Positions 7,606 to 17,763 are shown, counted from the first letter of the stretch. The stretch: DNA of 32,423 nucleotides from Bacteroidota bacterium (GCA_029265715.1 JAJUGZ010000042.1:1-32423), one strand, 5' to 3'. Program-made: numbers and translations. The notes: generated by a model not told the origin, from the sequence alone.

Positions 7606-9792
7606 ATGAAGAAAAATATGCTTCTATTTTCCCTTGTTTGCCTGGCTTCGGCAGCACTTGCACAACCGCACCGAATGCCGGTCACCCAAAAACAGATTAT
7701 CATCGAAACCAGCCATACAGCCCTGGTGTATTCGGTGATGGACAACCAGAAACTGATGCAAACTTGGGTGGGTACAAAATTTTCTGCTCCGGAAGATTAT
7801 AGGCAACTTCGTACGCAACACGAGGCTTATGTTCCGTCGGGAACCGATAACCTGTTTGAGCCGGCCATCCGGGCTGTTCACAACGACAACAATCCATCAC
7901 TGGATTTGTTGGTTACCGGCGACCGGCAGGTCAAAACCGGGAGCGGGAGCATCACCGACATTACCTTGAAAGATCCGAAGTACCCGTTTGAGGTCAATTT
8001 GCACATCGAAGCTTTTTACGACGAAGATGTGATAAAAACCCACGCCGTCATCCGGCACTCGGAAAAGAAACCAGTTGTTTTGAGCCGGTTTGCTTCGGCA
8101 ATGCTGCATTTAGATGCCGACCGGTACTTTCTGACCCAGTTTCATGGCGACTGGGCCAAAGAAATGCGCATGGAAGAATCGCAACTGACCAACGGCATTA
8201 AAGTTATCGAAAGCAAACTGGGCACCCGCGCCGACATGTACGCGACACCGGTATTCTTTCTGGCCACAAACAATCCGGCAACCGAAACATCCGGAGAAGT
8301 GATTGCCGGAACACTGGGATGGACCGGCAGTTTTCAACTGTATTTTGAAATCGACAACCAAAATTCACTCCGGATTTTGCCGGGGATGAACCCGTTTGCT
8401 TCGGAATATGCCCTGGAGCCCAATCAGGATTTTGTGACCCCCGAATTTATCTTCACTTACAGCGGTTCGGGGAAAGGCCAGGCCAGCCGCAATTTGCACA
8501 ACTGGGCGCGTAAATATGGCGTGATGGATGGCAATCAACCCCGCCTGACCTTGCTGAATAACTGGGAAGCCACGTATTTTGATTTTAATGAAGAAAAGCT
8601 GACCGGACTTTTGGATGATGCCAAGAAGTTGGGCGTCGACGTGTTCCTGCTCGACGATGGCTGGTTTGCCAACAAATATCCGCGTAACGACGATCAGGCC
8701 GGTTTGGGCGACTGGCAGGCCAATGTGCAGAAACTTCCTCACGGGATTGGCTATCTGGTTGAACAGGCTGAAGCCAAAGGTGTGAAATTCGGTATCTGGA
8801 TCGAGCCTGAAATGGTAAACCCGAAGAGCGAACTTTACGAAAAGCATCCCGACTGGATACTGAAACTGCCCAACCGCGACGAACATTACTACCGGAACCA
8901 ATTGGTGCTTGACCTGACAAACCCGGAAGTGCAGAATTTTGTCTTCAATGTGGTTGATGACCTGCTGCTAAAAAATCCAAAAATCGGGTTTATCAAATGG
9001 GACTGCAACCGGATGATGACCAATACCTATTCGCCTTATTTGAAAGACAAACAAGCGCATGTCCAGATTGAATATGTCCGGAGCTTTTACCGGATCATGG
9101 AACGGCTGCGCGACAAATATCCGCATTTGCCAATCATGCTTTGCTCCGGAGGAGGTGGCCGGGTTGACTATGGCGCCCTGAAATATTTCACTGAGTTTTG
9201 GCCCAGCGATAATACCGATGCTTACGAACGTGTTTTCATACAGTGGGGCTATTCGTACTTTTTCCCGTCAATCACGCTGTGCAACCACATTACATCGATG
9301 GGCAGGCAGTCGCTGAAATTTCGCACCGATGTGGCAATGATGGGTAAAATGGGATACGACATCCGGATTAACGAAATGACTCCGGATGAACTGAAATTCA
9401 GTCAACAGGCCGTGCAAAACTACAACCGTTTAAAAGATGTGATCTGGTATGGCGACCTCTACCGGTTGGTTTCGCCTTACGAAGCCGAACGTACTGTGCT
9501 GATGTATGTTAACGGACAAAAAGATCATTCGGTGCTGCTTGCCTACAACCTGTATCCGCGCACGTTCGATTCGTTTTCGCCGGTCCGGTTGCAGGGGCTC
9601 GACCCGGCAAAAATGTACAAAGTGGAGGAAATCAATCAATTCGAACCTTCCGGAGAAAAGCCCGGGGCATACCCGGCAATGGGGGCACAAACTCAGGTTT
9701 ATTCGGGCGATTACCTGATGAAAGCCGGCATATCGGTTCCCGCATTTGGTCAGTTAAGCAGTGCCGTTCTTGAAATATCGGAAGTAAAATAG
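7606..9792 (+). CDS. GH36 alpha-galactosidase, exported
   Basis: A 728-residue retaining glycoside hydrolase that releases terminal alpha-galactose from oligosaccharides such as raffinose-type sugars or galactomannan side chains. It starts with a signal peptide (MKKNMLLFSLVCLASAALAQ), so it acts in the periplasm or at the surface. The N-terminal beta-sandwich domain is followed by a catalytic TIM barrel carrying LLNNWEATYFDF, DVFLLDDGWF, FGIWIEPEMVNP, the nucleophile D466 in FIKWDCNR, LCSGGGGRVDYG and the probable acid/base D535 in WPSDNTDAYER. A beta C-terminal domain follows. The order and spacing are those of GH36. No other glycan-use genes (SusC/SusD, transporters) are adjacent. A small inserted element begins directly after its stop codon. 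Confidence 0.93.
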   Translation: MKKNMLLFSLVCLASAALAQPHRMPVTQKQIIIETSHTALVYSVMDNQKLMQTWVGTKFSAPEDYRQLRTQHEAYVPSGTDNLFEPAIRAVHNDNNPSLDLLVTGDRQVKTGSGSITDITLKDPKYPFEVNLHIEAFYDEDVIKTHAVIRHSEKKPVVLSRFASAMLHLDADRYFLTQFHGDWAKEMRMEESQLTNGIKVIESKLGTRADMYATPVFFLATNNPATETSGEVIAGTLGWTGSFQLYFEIDNQNSLRILPGMNPFASEYALEPNQDFVTPEFIFTYSGSGKGQASRNLHNWARKYGVMDGNQPRLTLLNNWEATYFDFNEEKLTGLLDDAKKLGVDVFLLDDGWFANKYPRNDDQAGLGDWQANVQKLPHGIGYLVEQAEAKGVKFGIWIEPEMVNPKSELYEKHPDWILKLPNRDEHYYRNQLVLDLTNPEVQNFVFNVVDDLLLKNPKIGFIKWDCNRMMTNTYSPYLKDKQAHVQIEYVRSFYRIMERLRDKYPHLPIMLCSGGGGRVDYGALKYFTEFWPSDNTDAYERVFIQWGYSYFFPSITLCNHITSMGRQSLKFRTDVAMMGKMGYDIRINEMTPDELKFSQQAVQNYNRLKDVIWYGDLYRLVSPYEAERTVLMYVNGQKDHSVLLAYNLYPRTFDSFSPVRLQGLDPAKMYKVEEINQFEPSGEKPGAYPAMGAQTQVYSGDYLMKAGISVPAFGQLSSAVLEISEVK

Positions 9793-10004
9793 CGTGAGTT
9801 CGATCTAATAAATAAATACAACGATTTCAATATCAGTTGTTTTATTGGCTGGTAAAATAAATTTATCGTCGAATGGTAAACTCAACTCACCCCTCTCTAC
9901 CCGTAGAGAGGGATAAAGCGAGCGCAGCGAGCTGGGGGTGAGTCAACACTGATCAATAAGAAATGTGACATCTTTTTTCTTAATTACTTACATCGAACTC
10001 ACGT
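9793..10004. mobile_element. Non-autonomous inverted-repeat element (MITE-like) with 8-bp target duplication
   Basis: The terminal inverted repeats 9793-9808 and 9988-10003 agree at 15 of 16 positions (CGTGAGTTCGAT[C/G]TAA). The same octamer TAAAATAG flanks the element at 9785-9792 and 10005-10012, as expected of a target-site duplication. The left copy contains the stop codon of the alpha-galactosidase. Inside is a second palindrome: ACTCAC (9885-9890) against GTGAGT (9938-9943), enclosing a perfect 10-bp stem (9891-9900 with 9903-9912). There is no coding capacity. It accounts for most of the 320-base gap between the galactosidase and the rlmB stop. Confidence 0.7.
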
Positions 10005-10040
10005 TAAAATAGAGAATCCTGTTTTCGAATTTATCGAAAT

Positions 10041-10081
10041 AAAAACTCCGGAAGTCTGTTCAACCAGGTTCCGGAGCTTTT
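10041..10081. terminator. Intrinsic terminator, probably bidirectional
   Basis: The stem CTCCGGAA (10046-10053) pairs with TTCCGGAG (10069-10076), flanked by an A-run on the left and a T-run on the right, with a 15-base loop. It lies just past the stop of the minus-strand rlmB and after the galactosidase gene, so it can serve both. Confidence 0.75.
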
Positions 10082-10114
10082 ATTTGAGCAAAAGTTTTTA
10101 TTCGCCACAGTTGT

Positions 10115-10866
10115 TTACAACGCCCGTTGCCTGACCACTTCATACATCAGCAGCGCCGCGGCAACCGAAACATTCAGTGATTCGATTTTTCCGAGGATTG
10201 GGATTTTTACCCGTTCGTCGGCCAGCGAAAGTACGCGCGGATCGATCCCCGTATCTTCCGAGCCCATCACAATGGCAATCGGGCCGGTTAATTTCGCATC
10301 AGAATAGATTGACGACGCTTTTTCGGTGGCAGCTACAATTTTCAGCCCCGAATCCTGAAGGTAACGAACGGCGTCTAATGTATGGCGGGTGCGACAGATG
10401 GGCATCAGGTGAAGGGCGCCTGCTGACGTTTTCACAGCGTCGGCATTGATGCGGGCCGAGCGTTTTTCGGGAATAATGATGGCATCGGCCCCGGCACACT
10501 CGGCCGAGCGGACAATGGCGCCGAAGTTGCGCACATCGGTCACCTGGTCGAGCACCAGAACCAGCGGTATTTTGCCCTCTTCGAACCAGCCGGGCAGCAA
10601 ATCTTCGATGCGGAAATACGAAACCGGCGACACAAAAGCCAGCACGCCCTGGTGGTTTTTCCGGGTTATCTTGTTAATTTTTTCAATCGGGACATACTGA
10701 AATGGAATCTGGTGTTTGCGGACCAAATCAAAAAATTCTTTGAATAATTCGCCGGACAGTCCGTTTTTAATCAAAATCCGGTCGATTTCTTTTCCGGAGT
10801 TAATCGCTTCCATCACGGCGCGAATGCCGAAAATCATTTCTTCGGCGGGTTTGTTTTGTTCCATCA

Positions 10867-10867
<1 letters not shown>
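10115..10867 (-). CDS. rlmB: 23S rRNA (guanosine-2'-O)-methyltransferase, RlmB/TrmH family
   Basis: A 250-residue SPOUT (SpoU) methyltransferase that methylates a ribose 2'-OH in 23S rRNA (G2251 in E. coli) using S-adenosylmethionine. Residues 1-75 are the substrate-binding domain (EMIFGIRAVMEAI start). The three SpoU motifs follow: DQVTDVRNFGAIVRSAE with N114 and R120, IAIVMGSEDTGI with E204, and IPILGKIESLNVSVAAALLM with S230 and N232. I chose the ATG at 10867 (MMEQNKPAEE), because the longer frame has no family similarity and runs into the upstream gene. The start overlaps the ABC-F stop as TAATG, so translation is probably coupled. Other TrmH-family members methylate tRNA, but the N-terminal domain favours RlmB. 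Confidence 0.9.
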
Positions 10868-12810
<1,943 letters not shown>

Positions 12811-12832
12811 AACAATCTGAAAAATTAGGCTG

Positions 12833-12840
12833 CAAATATA
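12833..12840 (-). promoter_or_regulatory. -7 box for the ABC-F/rlmB operon
   Basis: On the minus strand this reads TATATTTG followed by CAGCC, a match to TAnnTTTG, 23 bases before the ABC-F start. The -33 element is weak. It shows that the long open frame continuing upstream to 13056 is not translated. Confidence 0.55.
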
Positions 12841-12890
12841 CGATAAACATCGGGAAGAATACGTAGCGAGTTGTGAGTAGCGGGGAGCGA

Positions 12891-12918
12891 GAATTTTGAA
12901 TGATGAATTTTGAATGAT
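12891..12918. repeat. Two tandem copies of a 14-bp unit
   Basis: GAATTTTGAATGAT occurs at 12891-12904 and again at 12905-12918, in the divergent intergenic region between the ABC-F and S1-domain genes. Nothing else is recognised in that region besides the two promoters. Confidence 0.7.
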
Positions 12919-13016
12919 GCGGGATGCAGCCTGAACTTGTAACTTATTTGCCCCGCTCGGCCTGATCGTTTCACAGTCGACTGAGAATGTGACTGCAAAC
13001 TGCAACTGGCAACTTT

Positions 13017-13048
13017 TTTGATTATCCGGAGCGGAAAGAGTACCTTTG
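13017..13048 (+). promoter_or_regulatory. Bacteroidota-type promoter for the S1-domain gene
   Basis: TTTG at 13017-13020 and TACCTTTG at 13041-13048 are separated by 20 bases, which matches the -33/-7 arrangement of the Bacteroidota primary sigma factor. The -7 box ends 25 bases before the ATG. This is the best promoter match in the window. Confidence 0.7.
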
Positions 13049-13073
13049 GCGCGCAAAGCAAAATCACAAACAC

Positions 13074-13904
13074 ATGGCTGAAATTGGCAAGATGAACCGG
13101 CTCCCGGTGGTTAAGGAAGTTGACTTCGGAATTTATCTGAATGGCGAAAACCTGGGCGAGATCCTTGTCCCGAAACGATATGTCCCGGAGGGCACCAAAC
13201 CGGGCGATGAACTGGATGTGTTTATTTATCTCGACTCGGAAGACCGAGTGATTGCCACTACCGAAAAACCGCTGGGCATGGTGGGCGGTTTTGCGTTGCT
13301 CGAAGTTGCTTCGGTCAATCAATACGGAGCTTTCCTGAAATGGGGCTTGCCCAAAGATTTGTTTGTGCCTTTCCGCGAGCAAAAACAGCGCATGGAAGAA
13401 GGCCGCAAATATCTGGTTTATATTTACCTCGATCCGGAGAGCAACCGCATTGCCGCATCCTCCAAAATTGAAAACTACCTCGATAATATTCCTGTGGATT
13501 ACGAAGAAGGAGAGGAGGTTAACCTGATCATTATGCACCCGACCGATCTGGGCTATAATGCGATCATTGATAACAGCCACATCGGGGTACTGTATAAAAA
13601 TGAGGTATTTAAACCGCTCCATCCCGGCGACCGGTTGAAAGGGTTCATCAAAAAAGTGCGCGAAGACGAAAAAATCGACCTCTGCCTGCAGGCGCCGGGC
13701 TTCGAAAAAATTGAAGGCCTGGCCGGCGATATCCTGGCCGAACTGAAAAAATGCGGTGGCTACCTGCCGCTGACCGATAAAAGCGCCCCGGAAGAAATCT
13801 ATAAGCGCTTTCACATCAGCAAAAAGAATTTTAAAATGGCCATCGGCACCCTGTACAAAAAACGGCTGATTAAGTTGGAAGACAAAGGGATCCGGCTAAT
13901 ATAG
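13074..13904 (+). CDS. S1-like RNA-binding protein, CvfB family
   Basis: A 276-residue protein made of small beta-barrel S1/OB-like repeats and a C-terminal winged helix. The first repeat spans about residues 1-65 (LPVVKEVDFGIYLNGEN...). The second (about 70-140) contains LLEVASVNQYGAFLKWGLPKDLFVPF, a clear S1 motif. The third (about 145-210) includes NAIIDNSHIGVLYKNEVF. The last ~65 residues (LPLTDKSAPEEIYKRFHISK ending in LIKLEDKGIRLI) match the CvfB winged helix. CvfB-type proteins bind RNA and influence virulence or stress gene expression in Firmicutes; the role in Bacteroidota is unsettled. It stands divergent to the ABC-F gene and 86 bases before topoisomerase III. Confidence 0.88.
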   Translation: MAEIGKMNRLPVVKEVDFGIYLNGENLGEILVPKRYVPEGTKPGDELDVFIYLDSEDRVIATTEKPLGMVGGFALLEVASVNQYGAFLKWGLPKDLFVPFREQKQRMEEGRKYLVYIYLDPESNRIAASSKIENYLDNIPVDYEEGEEVNLIIMHPTDLGYNAIIDNSHIGVLYKNEVFKPLHPGDRLKGFIKKVREDEKIDLCLQAPGFEKIEGLAGDILAELKKCGGYLPLTDKSAPEEIYKRFHISKKNFKMAIGTLYKKRLIKLEDKGIRLI

Positions 13905-13990
13905 CGGGGACGGTGTGTTCCAATATCTGGAAAGAAGGCCGCGATTAGCTGCGATTAAAAATTGCAGCCCCCGACAAAAAAAGCTTGACG

Positions 13991-16345
13991 ATGAAGGTAT
14001 GTATTGCTGAAAAGCCCAGCGTGGCGCGCGAACTGGCCCAGATTTTAGGGGCGAACTCCCGTAAAGACGGTTATCTGGAAGGAAACGGATACCAGGTAAC
14101 TTGGACATTCGGGCACCTCTGTACCCTGAAAGAACCCAACGACTACACCGAACGCTGGAAATACTGGAGCCTGCGCGAACTGCCCATGATACCGCCCAAA
14201 TTTGGCATTAAGCTGATTGACGACGATGGCGTTAAAAAGCAATTCGAGACGATTGAAAAATTAGTTTCAGCAGCCGAAGAGGTCATAAACTGCGGCGACG
14301 CCGGACAGGAAGGGGAACTTATCCAGCGGTGGGTGCTGGCCAAAGCCAAATGCCAGGCACCAGTCCGGAGGCTATGGATTTCGTCGCTGACCGAGGAAGC
14401 CATTCGCGAAGGGTTTCAGCAGTTGCAGGCCGGCGAAAAGTTCGACCGCCTGTATGCCGCCGGAAGCGCCCGGGCCATTGGCGACTGGCTGCTCGGGATG
14501 AACGCCACCCGCTTGTACACCCTGAAATACGGACAGAACAAGCAGGTGCTCTCCATCGGGCGCGTACAAACACCGACACTGGCCATGATCGTGAACCGGC
14601 AAAAGGAAATCGAACAGTTTGTTCCGGAAACGTATTTCGAGATTAAAACCATCTATCGCGAAACGACTTTTTCAAGCAGCGCCGGACGGTTTAAAAACCG
14701 CGAGGAAGCAGCTTCCATCCTTCAGGAAATTGCGCAGCACGAACTCGAAATCACGGGAATCGAAACCAAAAACAGCCTGGAGGCGCCGCCACGTTTGTTC
14801 GACCTGACCTCGCTGCAGGTGGAGTGCAACCGCAAATTCAACCTCAGCGCCGAAGAAACGCTGCAGACCATCCAGTCGTTGTACGAGAAAAAGCTGACGA
14901 CCTATCCGCGCGTCGATACCACGTTCCTTTCCGAAGATATTTATAAAAAGGTGCCTGGCATCCTGAAACAGTTGAAAAGCTATGAAACGCTGACCGAACC
15001 GCTGCTTCTGGAGAAAAAGATACGCAAATCGAACAAGGTGTTCGACGACAAAAAAATTACCGACCACCATGCTATCATCCCGACCGGCCAGTCGCGCATC
15101 GACCTGAGCCGCAACGAAAAACTGGTGTACGACATGGTAACCCGTCGTTTTATCGCCGTGTTTTATCCCGACTGCAAAGTGGCCAACACCACCGTCGATG
15201 CCAACGTGGGGCCGCACGATTTTAAGGCAACCGGCAAGCAGATTCTGGAGCCGGGCTGGCGCGTGGTTTTTCAGAACGAGAAAAACACCGACAGCGCCGA
15301 CGATAACCTCCTTCCGGCGTTCGAAAAAGGCGAACACGGTCCGCACGAACCCGGACTGCTCGAAAAACAAACCCAGCCCCCCAAGTATTTCACCGAAGCC
15401 ACATTGCTGCGGGCCATGGAAACAGCCGGCAAAAATGTGGACGACGAAGAACTGCGCGACCTGATGAAGGAAAACGGCATCGGGCGGCCATCGACCCGCG
15501 CCAACATCATCGAAACACTGTTTAAACGGCGTTACATTAAAAAGGAAGGCAAGCGGCTGGTTGCCACGCCTACCGGAGTCGAACTGATTGATACGATCGA
15601 CAACGAGCTGCTGAAGTCGGCCGAGCTGACCGGCCAGTGGGAACGCAAACTCCGGATGATCGAATCGGGGCAGTACGAGGTAAACCAGTTTATGGACGAG
15701 CTGAAACAGATGGTGACCGAGGTGGTCTGGCAGGTGAAACGCTCGAACGGCAAAAGCATCACCATCGTGGAAGATGAGAAACCGAAGGAAAAAGCGCCGA
15801 AAAAAGGCAATGAAACCGACGACAAACCGAAGCAAATGATTTGTCCGGCCTGTAGAAAAGGGCAGTTGATACAGGGCAAGTCGGCCTGGGGTTGCTCCGG
15901 ATGGAAAGACGGCTGCCGCTTTACCATTCCGTTTGAGTTTGCCGGGAAAAAGCTGAGCGAAGCCCAGGTGCGCCGCCTGGCCGAAAAAGGAAAAACCAAC
16001 CTGATCAAAGGATTGAAAACCGACGGGCAAACCATCGACGGTTTTCTGGAACTGGACGAGCACAAACAACTGCGGGTTGTGGCTGCCGGACCGGAAAAAC
16101 TGGTTTGTCCGGCCTGCAAAACGGGCGAAATTGTGCAGGGCAAAACCGCCTGGGGATGCAGCAATTTTAAAGGAGGCTGCAAGGTTCGCATCCCGTTCGA
16201 ACTGGAAGGTAAAAAGATTACCGAAAGCATGATGGCCCAACTCGTTCAGAAAGGCCAGACCCGCCCGTTTAAAATTCAGGCCGACGGTAAGGAAAAATCA
16301 GCCGTATTCAAGTTTAATGATCGGTTTATTGTTGAAATGACCTGA
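13991..16345 (+). CDS. topB: DNA topoisomerase III (type IA)
   Basis: A 784-residue type IA topoisomerase, which relaxes and decatenates negatively supercoiled DNA through a transient 5'-phosphotyrosine link. The TOPRIM domain opens the protein (MKVCIAEKPSVARELAQILG) and contains NCGDAGQEGELIQRW. SIGRVQTPTLAMIVNRQKEI follows. The catalytic tyrosine is Y305 in LTTYPRVDTTFLSEDIY, and DHHAIIPTG and ENGIGRPSTRA complete the core. The C-terminus has two zinc-finger-like copies of the same repeat, starting at C618 and C706 (CPAC...G...GK.AWGCS...GC...IPFE), as in the topoisomerase III C-terminal repeat domain. I start at the ATG at 13991; two further codons upstream begin with TTG. No partner recQ is present in the window. 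Confidence 0.95.
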   Translation: MKVCIAEKPSVARELAQILGANSRKDGYLEGNGYQVTWTFGHLCTLKEPNDYTERWKYWSLRELPMIPPKFGIKLIDDDGVKKQFETIEKLVSAAEEVINCGDAGQEGELIQRWVLAKAKCQAPVRRLWISSLTEEAIREGFQQLQAGEKFDRLYAAGSARAIGDWLLGMNATRLYTLKYGQNKQVLSIGRVQTPTLAMIVNRQKEIEQFVPETYFEIKTIYRETTFSSSAGRFKNREEAASILQEIAQHELEITGIETKNSLEAPPRLFDLTSLQVECNRKFNLSAEETLQTIQSLYEKKLTTYPRVDTTFLSEDIYKKVPGILKQLKSYETLTEPLLLEKKIRKSNKVFDDKKITDHHAIIPTGQSRIDLSRNEKLVYDMVTRRFIAVFYPDCKVANTTVDANVGPHDFKATGKQILEPGWRVVFQNEKNTDSADDNLLPAFEKGEHGPHEPGLLEKQTQPPKYFTEATLLRAMETAGKNVDDEELRDLMKENGIGRPSTRANIIETLFKRRYIKKEGKRLVATPTGVELIDTIDNELLKSAELTGQWERKLRMIESGQYEVNQFMDELKQMVTEVVWQVKRSNGKSITIVEDEKPKEKAPKKGNETDDKPKQMICPACRKGQLIQGKSAWGCSGWKDGCRFTIPFEFAGKKLSEAQVRRLAEKGKTNLIKGLKTDGQTIDGFLELDEHKQLRVVAAGPEKLVCPACKTGEIVQGKTAWGCSNFKGGCKVRIPFELEGKKITESMMAQLVQKGQTRPFKIQADGKEKSAVFKFNDRFIVEMT

Positions 16346-16534
16346 TTAGGATAGCTCTTCGTGTGCCTGTTAAACTTTATTTAATATGTATGAATTTGTT
16401 TTTGAGTGTTTTAGGTTGATGATGTGAGGATCTGTGGATGGTTTTGTTTTTGATATTTAACACATTCTTTACAATTTTCTGTTATAAAACACAAAAATTA
16501 AAGTTGGATTAACACTTAATCGGTTGCCGCACGA
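16346..16534. other. Intergenic stretch after topB
   Basis: An A/T-rich stretch of about 190 bases. No hairpin terminator for topB, gene or repeat was recognised. The remaining part of this 414-base gap is described under the small-RNA candidate and the LapA promoter. Confidence 0.5.
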
Positions 16535-16542
16535 TACCTTTG
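16535..16542 (+). promoter_or_regulatory. -7 box ahead of the small-RNA candidate
   Basis: TACCTTTG is a perfect TAnnTTTG match and identical to the boxes before the S1-domain and LapA genes. No TTTG lies at the ideal -33 distance; a GTTG at 16503-16506 is 28 bases upstream, which is too far. The predicted start of transcription is near 16549. Confidence 0.5.
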
Positions 16543-16548
16543 TATCAG

Positions 16549-16648
16549 ATTTACATTTCATAAGTTTAGGTTTGATTAGTTTTATTGGTTTAGTTAGTTT
16601 AGTTAGGTTTAGGAAAGGATAGGTTAGCGAATCTATCCTTTTTTGTTT
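16549..16648 (+). ncRNA. Candidate small RNA of about 100 nt with its own promoter and terminator
   Basis: The stretch starts just after a TACCTTTG -7 box and ends in a strong intrinsic terminator (16614-16648), with no open reading frame between them. The first half is a single-stranded-looking, C-poor tract built from short repeats of TTTAG and GGTTTAGTTAG (16564-16612), which could base-pair with A/C-rich target mRNAs. A second promoter for lapA lies downstream of the terminator, so this is an independent unit rather than a lapA leader. It could instead be a leader or a decayed repeat. No known RNA family is recognised. Confidence 0.45.
16614..16648 (+). terminator. Intrinsic terminator of the small-RNA candidate
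   Basis: AAAGGATAG (16614-16622) pairs perfectly with CTATCCTTT (16633-16641) across a 10-base loop and is followed by a T-rich tail (TTTGTTTTT). Confidence 0.8.
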
Positions 16649-16710
16649 TTCTTCCCAGATCAAGGCTTCCCGTTTCTTTTCAGGTTTTTCGTAAAACTCA
16701 TCTTATTCGA

Positions 16711-16718
16711 TACCTTTG
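16711..16718 (+). promoter_or_regulatory. -7 box for lapA-wbqC
   Basis: TACCTTTG, a perfect TAnnTTTG match, is 41 bases before the LapA-domain ATG. A T-run with a TTTC (16687-16690) stands 20 bases upstream as an imperfect -33 element. Confidence 0.6.
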
Positions 16719-16759
16719 TCGCCAGTGTTGTAAATTTGCCTTAAATAGATTGATCGAAC

Positions 16760-17098
16760 ATGAAATCATCGACTGTTGCAACGGTTTTTATTTTGGCATT
16801 TGCACTGGTATTAATCGTATTTACCTTACAGAATACCGAATCGGTGACGCTCCGGTTTCTGGTCTGGCAATTTACCAATATTCCGTTGGTCCTGGCTTTG
16901 TTCGGAGTCTTTGCTGCCGGAGTAATTGGGGGAGCGATTATCCGGGTCCCGAAAATCAGGAGGATCAAACGGGAATTGAAGGAAGTCAGACAAGAACTGG
17001 AGAAGTTGGCGACGGCAGAGAAAGAGGATGATGTGACCAGCGAAGGGATATCAATGGGCAAACAATTAGGTAACGGTTTTTTTAGCGACGAAGAATGA
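16760..17098 (+). CDS. LapA-domain (DUF1049) inner-membrane protein
   Basis: A 112-residue protein with two membrane segments, about residues 7-24 (VFILAFALVLIVFTLQN) and 43-62 (LVLALFGVFAAGVIGGAII). They are joined by the family-typical NTESVTLRFLVWQF loop. A basic, heptad-like cytoplasmic helix follows (RRIKRELKEVRQELEKL), with an acidic tail. LapA (YciS) in E. coli works with LapB to control LpxC turnover and so lipopolysaccharide synthesis. DUF1049 proteins in Bacteroidota are less well understood, so that role is only inferred. Its TGA overlaps the next ATG (ATGA). Confidence 0.85.
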   Translation: MKSSTVATVFILAFALVLIVFTLQNTESVTLRFLVWQFTNIPLVLALFGVFAAGVIGGAIIRVPKIRRIKRELKEVRQELEKLATAEKEDDVTSEGISMGKQLGNGFFSDEE

Positions 17099-17718
17099 CA
17101 AAATCAAGTGTATTATTAAGTCCGGCTTACCTGGGACCAGTTTCTTACTTTTCGAAAATATCGGAATATCCGTATGTGTATATCGAACAGCACGAGCACT
17201 TTATCAAACAAACCTATCGAAACCGGGCGGTTATATTGGGGGCCAACGGGCCAATACCGCTTATTGTTCCGGTTGAGAAAGGGCGGAGCGGAAAAGTCCC
17301 GATGAAAGATTTGCGCATTGCGTATTATCAGGATTGGCAACGTAATCATTGGCGGACCATTTTTTCGGCGTATAATTCATCCCCGTTTTTTGAGTATTAC
17401 TGCGATCATTTCATCCGGTTTTTCGAGAACAAGTATAAATTTCTGTTCGATTTCAATGTCGAACTGATCCGCGAGGTGCTGGATGTTTTGAATTTGGATG
17501 TTGAGCTTAATTTAACCGAATCATACAGCCAGAATCCGGAGTGTTGCGATGATTTTCGTGAAATGATATCGCCCAAAAATGCAGTTCAAAGCGGCGTAAA
17601 TACGTTGCCAGTCAGGGAGTATACACAGGTTTTTTCAGAAAAATTCGGGTTCATCCCTGAATTGAGTATTATTGATTTAATTTTTAATGAAGGGCCTGGC
17701 GCGTCAGATTACCTGTGA
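17095..17718 (+). CDS. WbqC-family protein
   Basis: A 207-residue protein of the WbqC-like family. The recognisable blocks are LLSPAYLGPVSYFSKISEYP at the start, where other members have a GYxPxxxFF-like opening, HFIKQTYRNRAVILGANGP with the conserved NR/I-G pair, LIVPVEKG, and DWQRNHWRTIFSAYNSSPFF. Other family members sit in O-antigen or capsule loci, and the family is proposed to help make an N-acylated sugar, with biochemistry mostly lacking. The four-base ATGA overlap with the LapA gene implies coupled translation. If both do act in envelope polysaccharide synthesis, the pairing would make sense. No signal peptide is seen, so the protein is cytoplasmic. Confidence 0.85.
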   Translation: MTKSSVLLSPAYLGPVSYFSKISEYPYVYIEQHEHFIKQTYRNRAVILGANGPIPLIVPVEKGRSGKVPMKDLRIAYYQDWQRNHWRTIFSAYNSSPFFEYYCDHFIRFFENKYKFLFDFNVELIREVLDVLNLDVELNLTESYSQNPECCDDFREMISPKNAVQSGVNTLPVREYTQVFSEKFGFIPELSIIDLIFNEGPGASDYL

Positions 17719-17736
17719 GTTGTAGAAAAAAGTAAA

Positions 17737-17760
17737 GGGAGCCGGGCGGCTCCCCCAAGA
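17737..17760. terminator. Hairpin between convergent wbqC-type gene and small Cys/His gene
   Basis: GGGAGCC (17737-17743) pairs with GGCTCCC (17748-17754) across a four-base loop. An outer TGTAGAA (17721-17727) and TTCTACA (17762-17768) extend the pairing. The T-run that a plus-strand terminator needs is missing, but on the minus strand an adjacent T-run follows (the complement of AAAAAAGT). Confidence 0.6.
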
Positions 17761-17763
17761 CTT

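Noticed and set aside
12811-13056. In-frame N-terminal extension of the ABC-F protein by 82 residues
   Set aside because: The extension has no family similarity, crosses a minus-strand -7 box (12833-12840) and two 14-bp direct repeats, and the family start MISVDQL is at 12810.
12825-13814. Minus-strand open frame of 329 codons opposite the S1-domain gene
   Set aside because: The plus-strand S1 protein has recognisable domains and a matching promoter; the reverse frame is Phe- and His-rich without motifs.
14672-16240. Minus-strand open frame of 522 codons inside topB
   Set aside because: It is antisense to a complete topoisomerase III with all motifs; its Phe/Leu/Gln-rich composition is that of a reverse-complement shadow.
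16563-16612. CRISPR-like short repeats of TTTAG/GGTTTAG
   Set aside because: The units are only 5-11 bases, irregular and without spacers; this is low-complexity sequence inside the small-RNA candidate.
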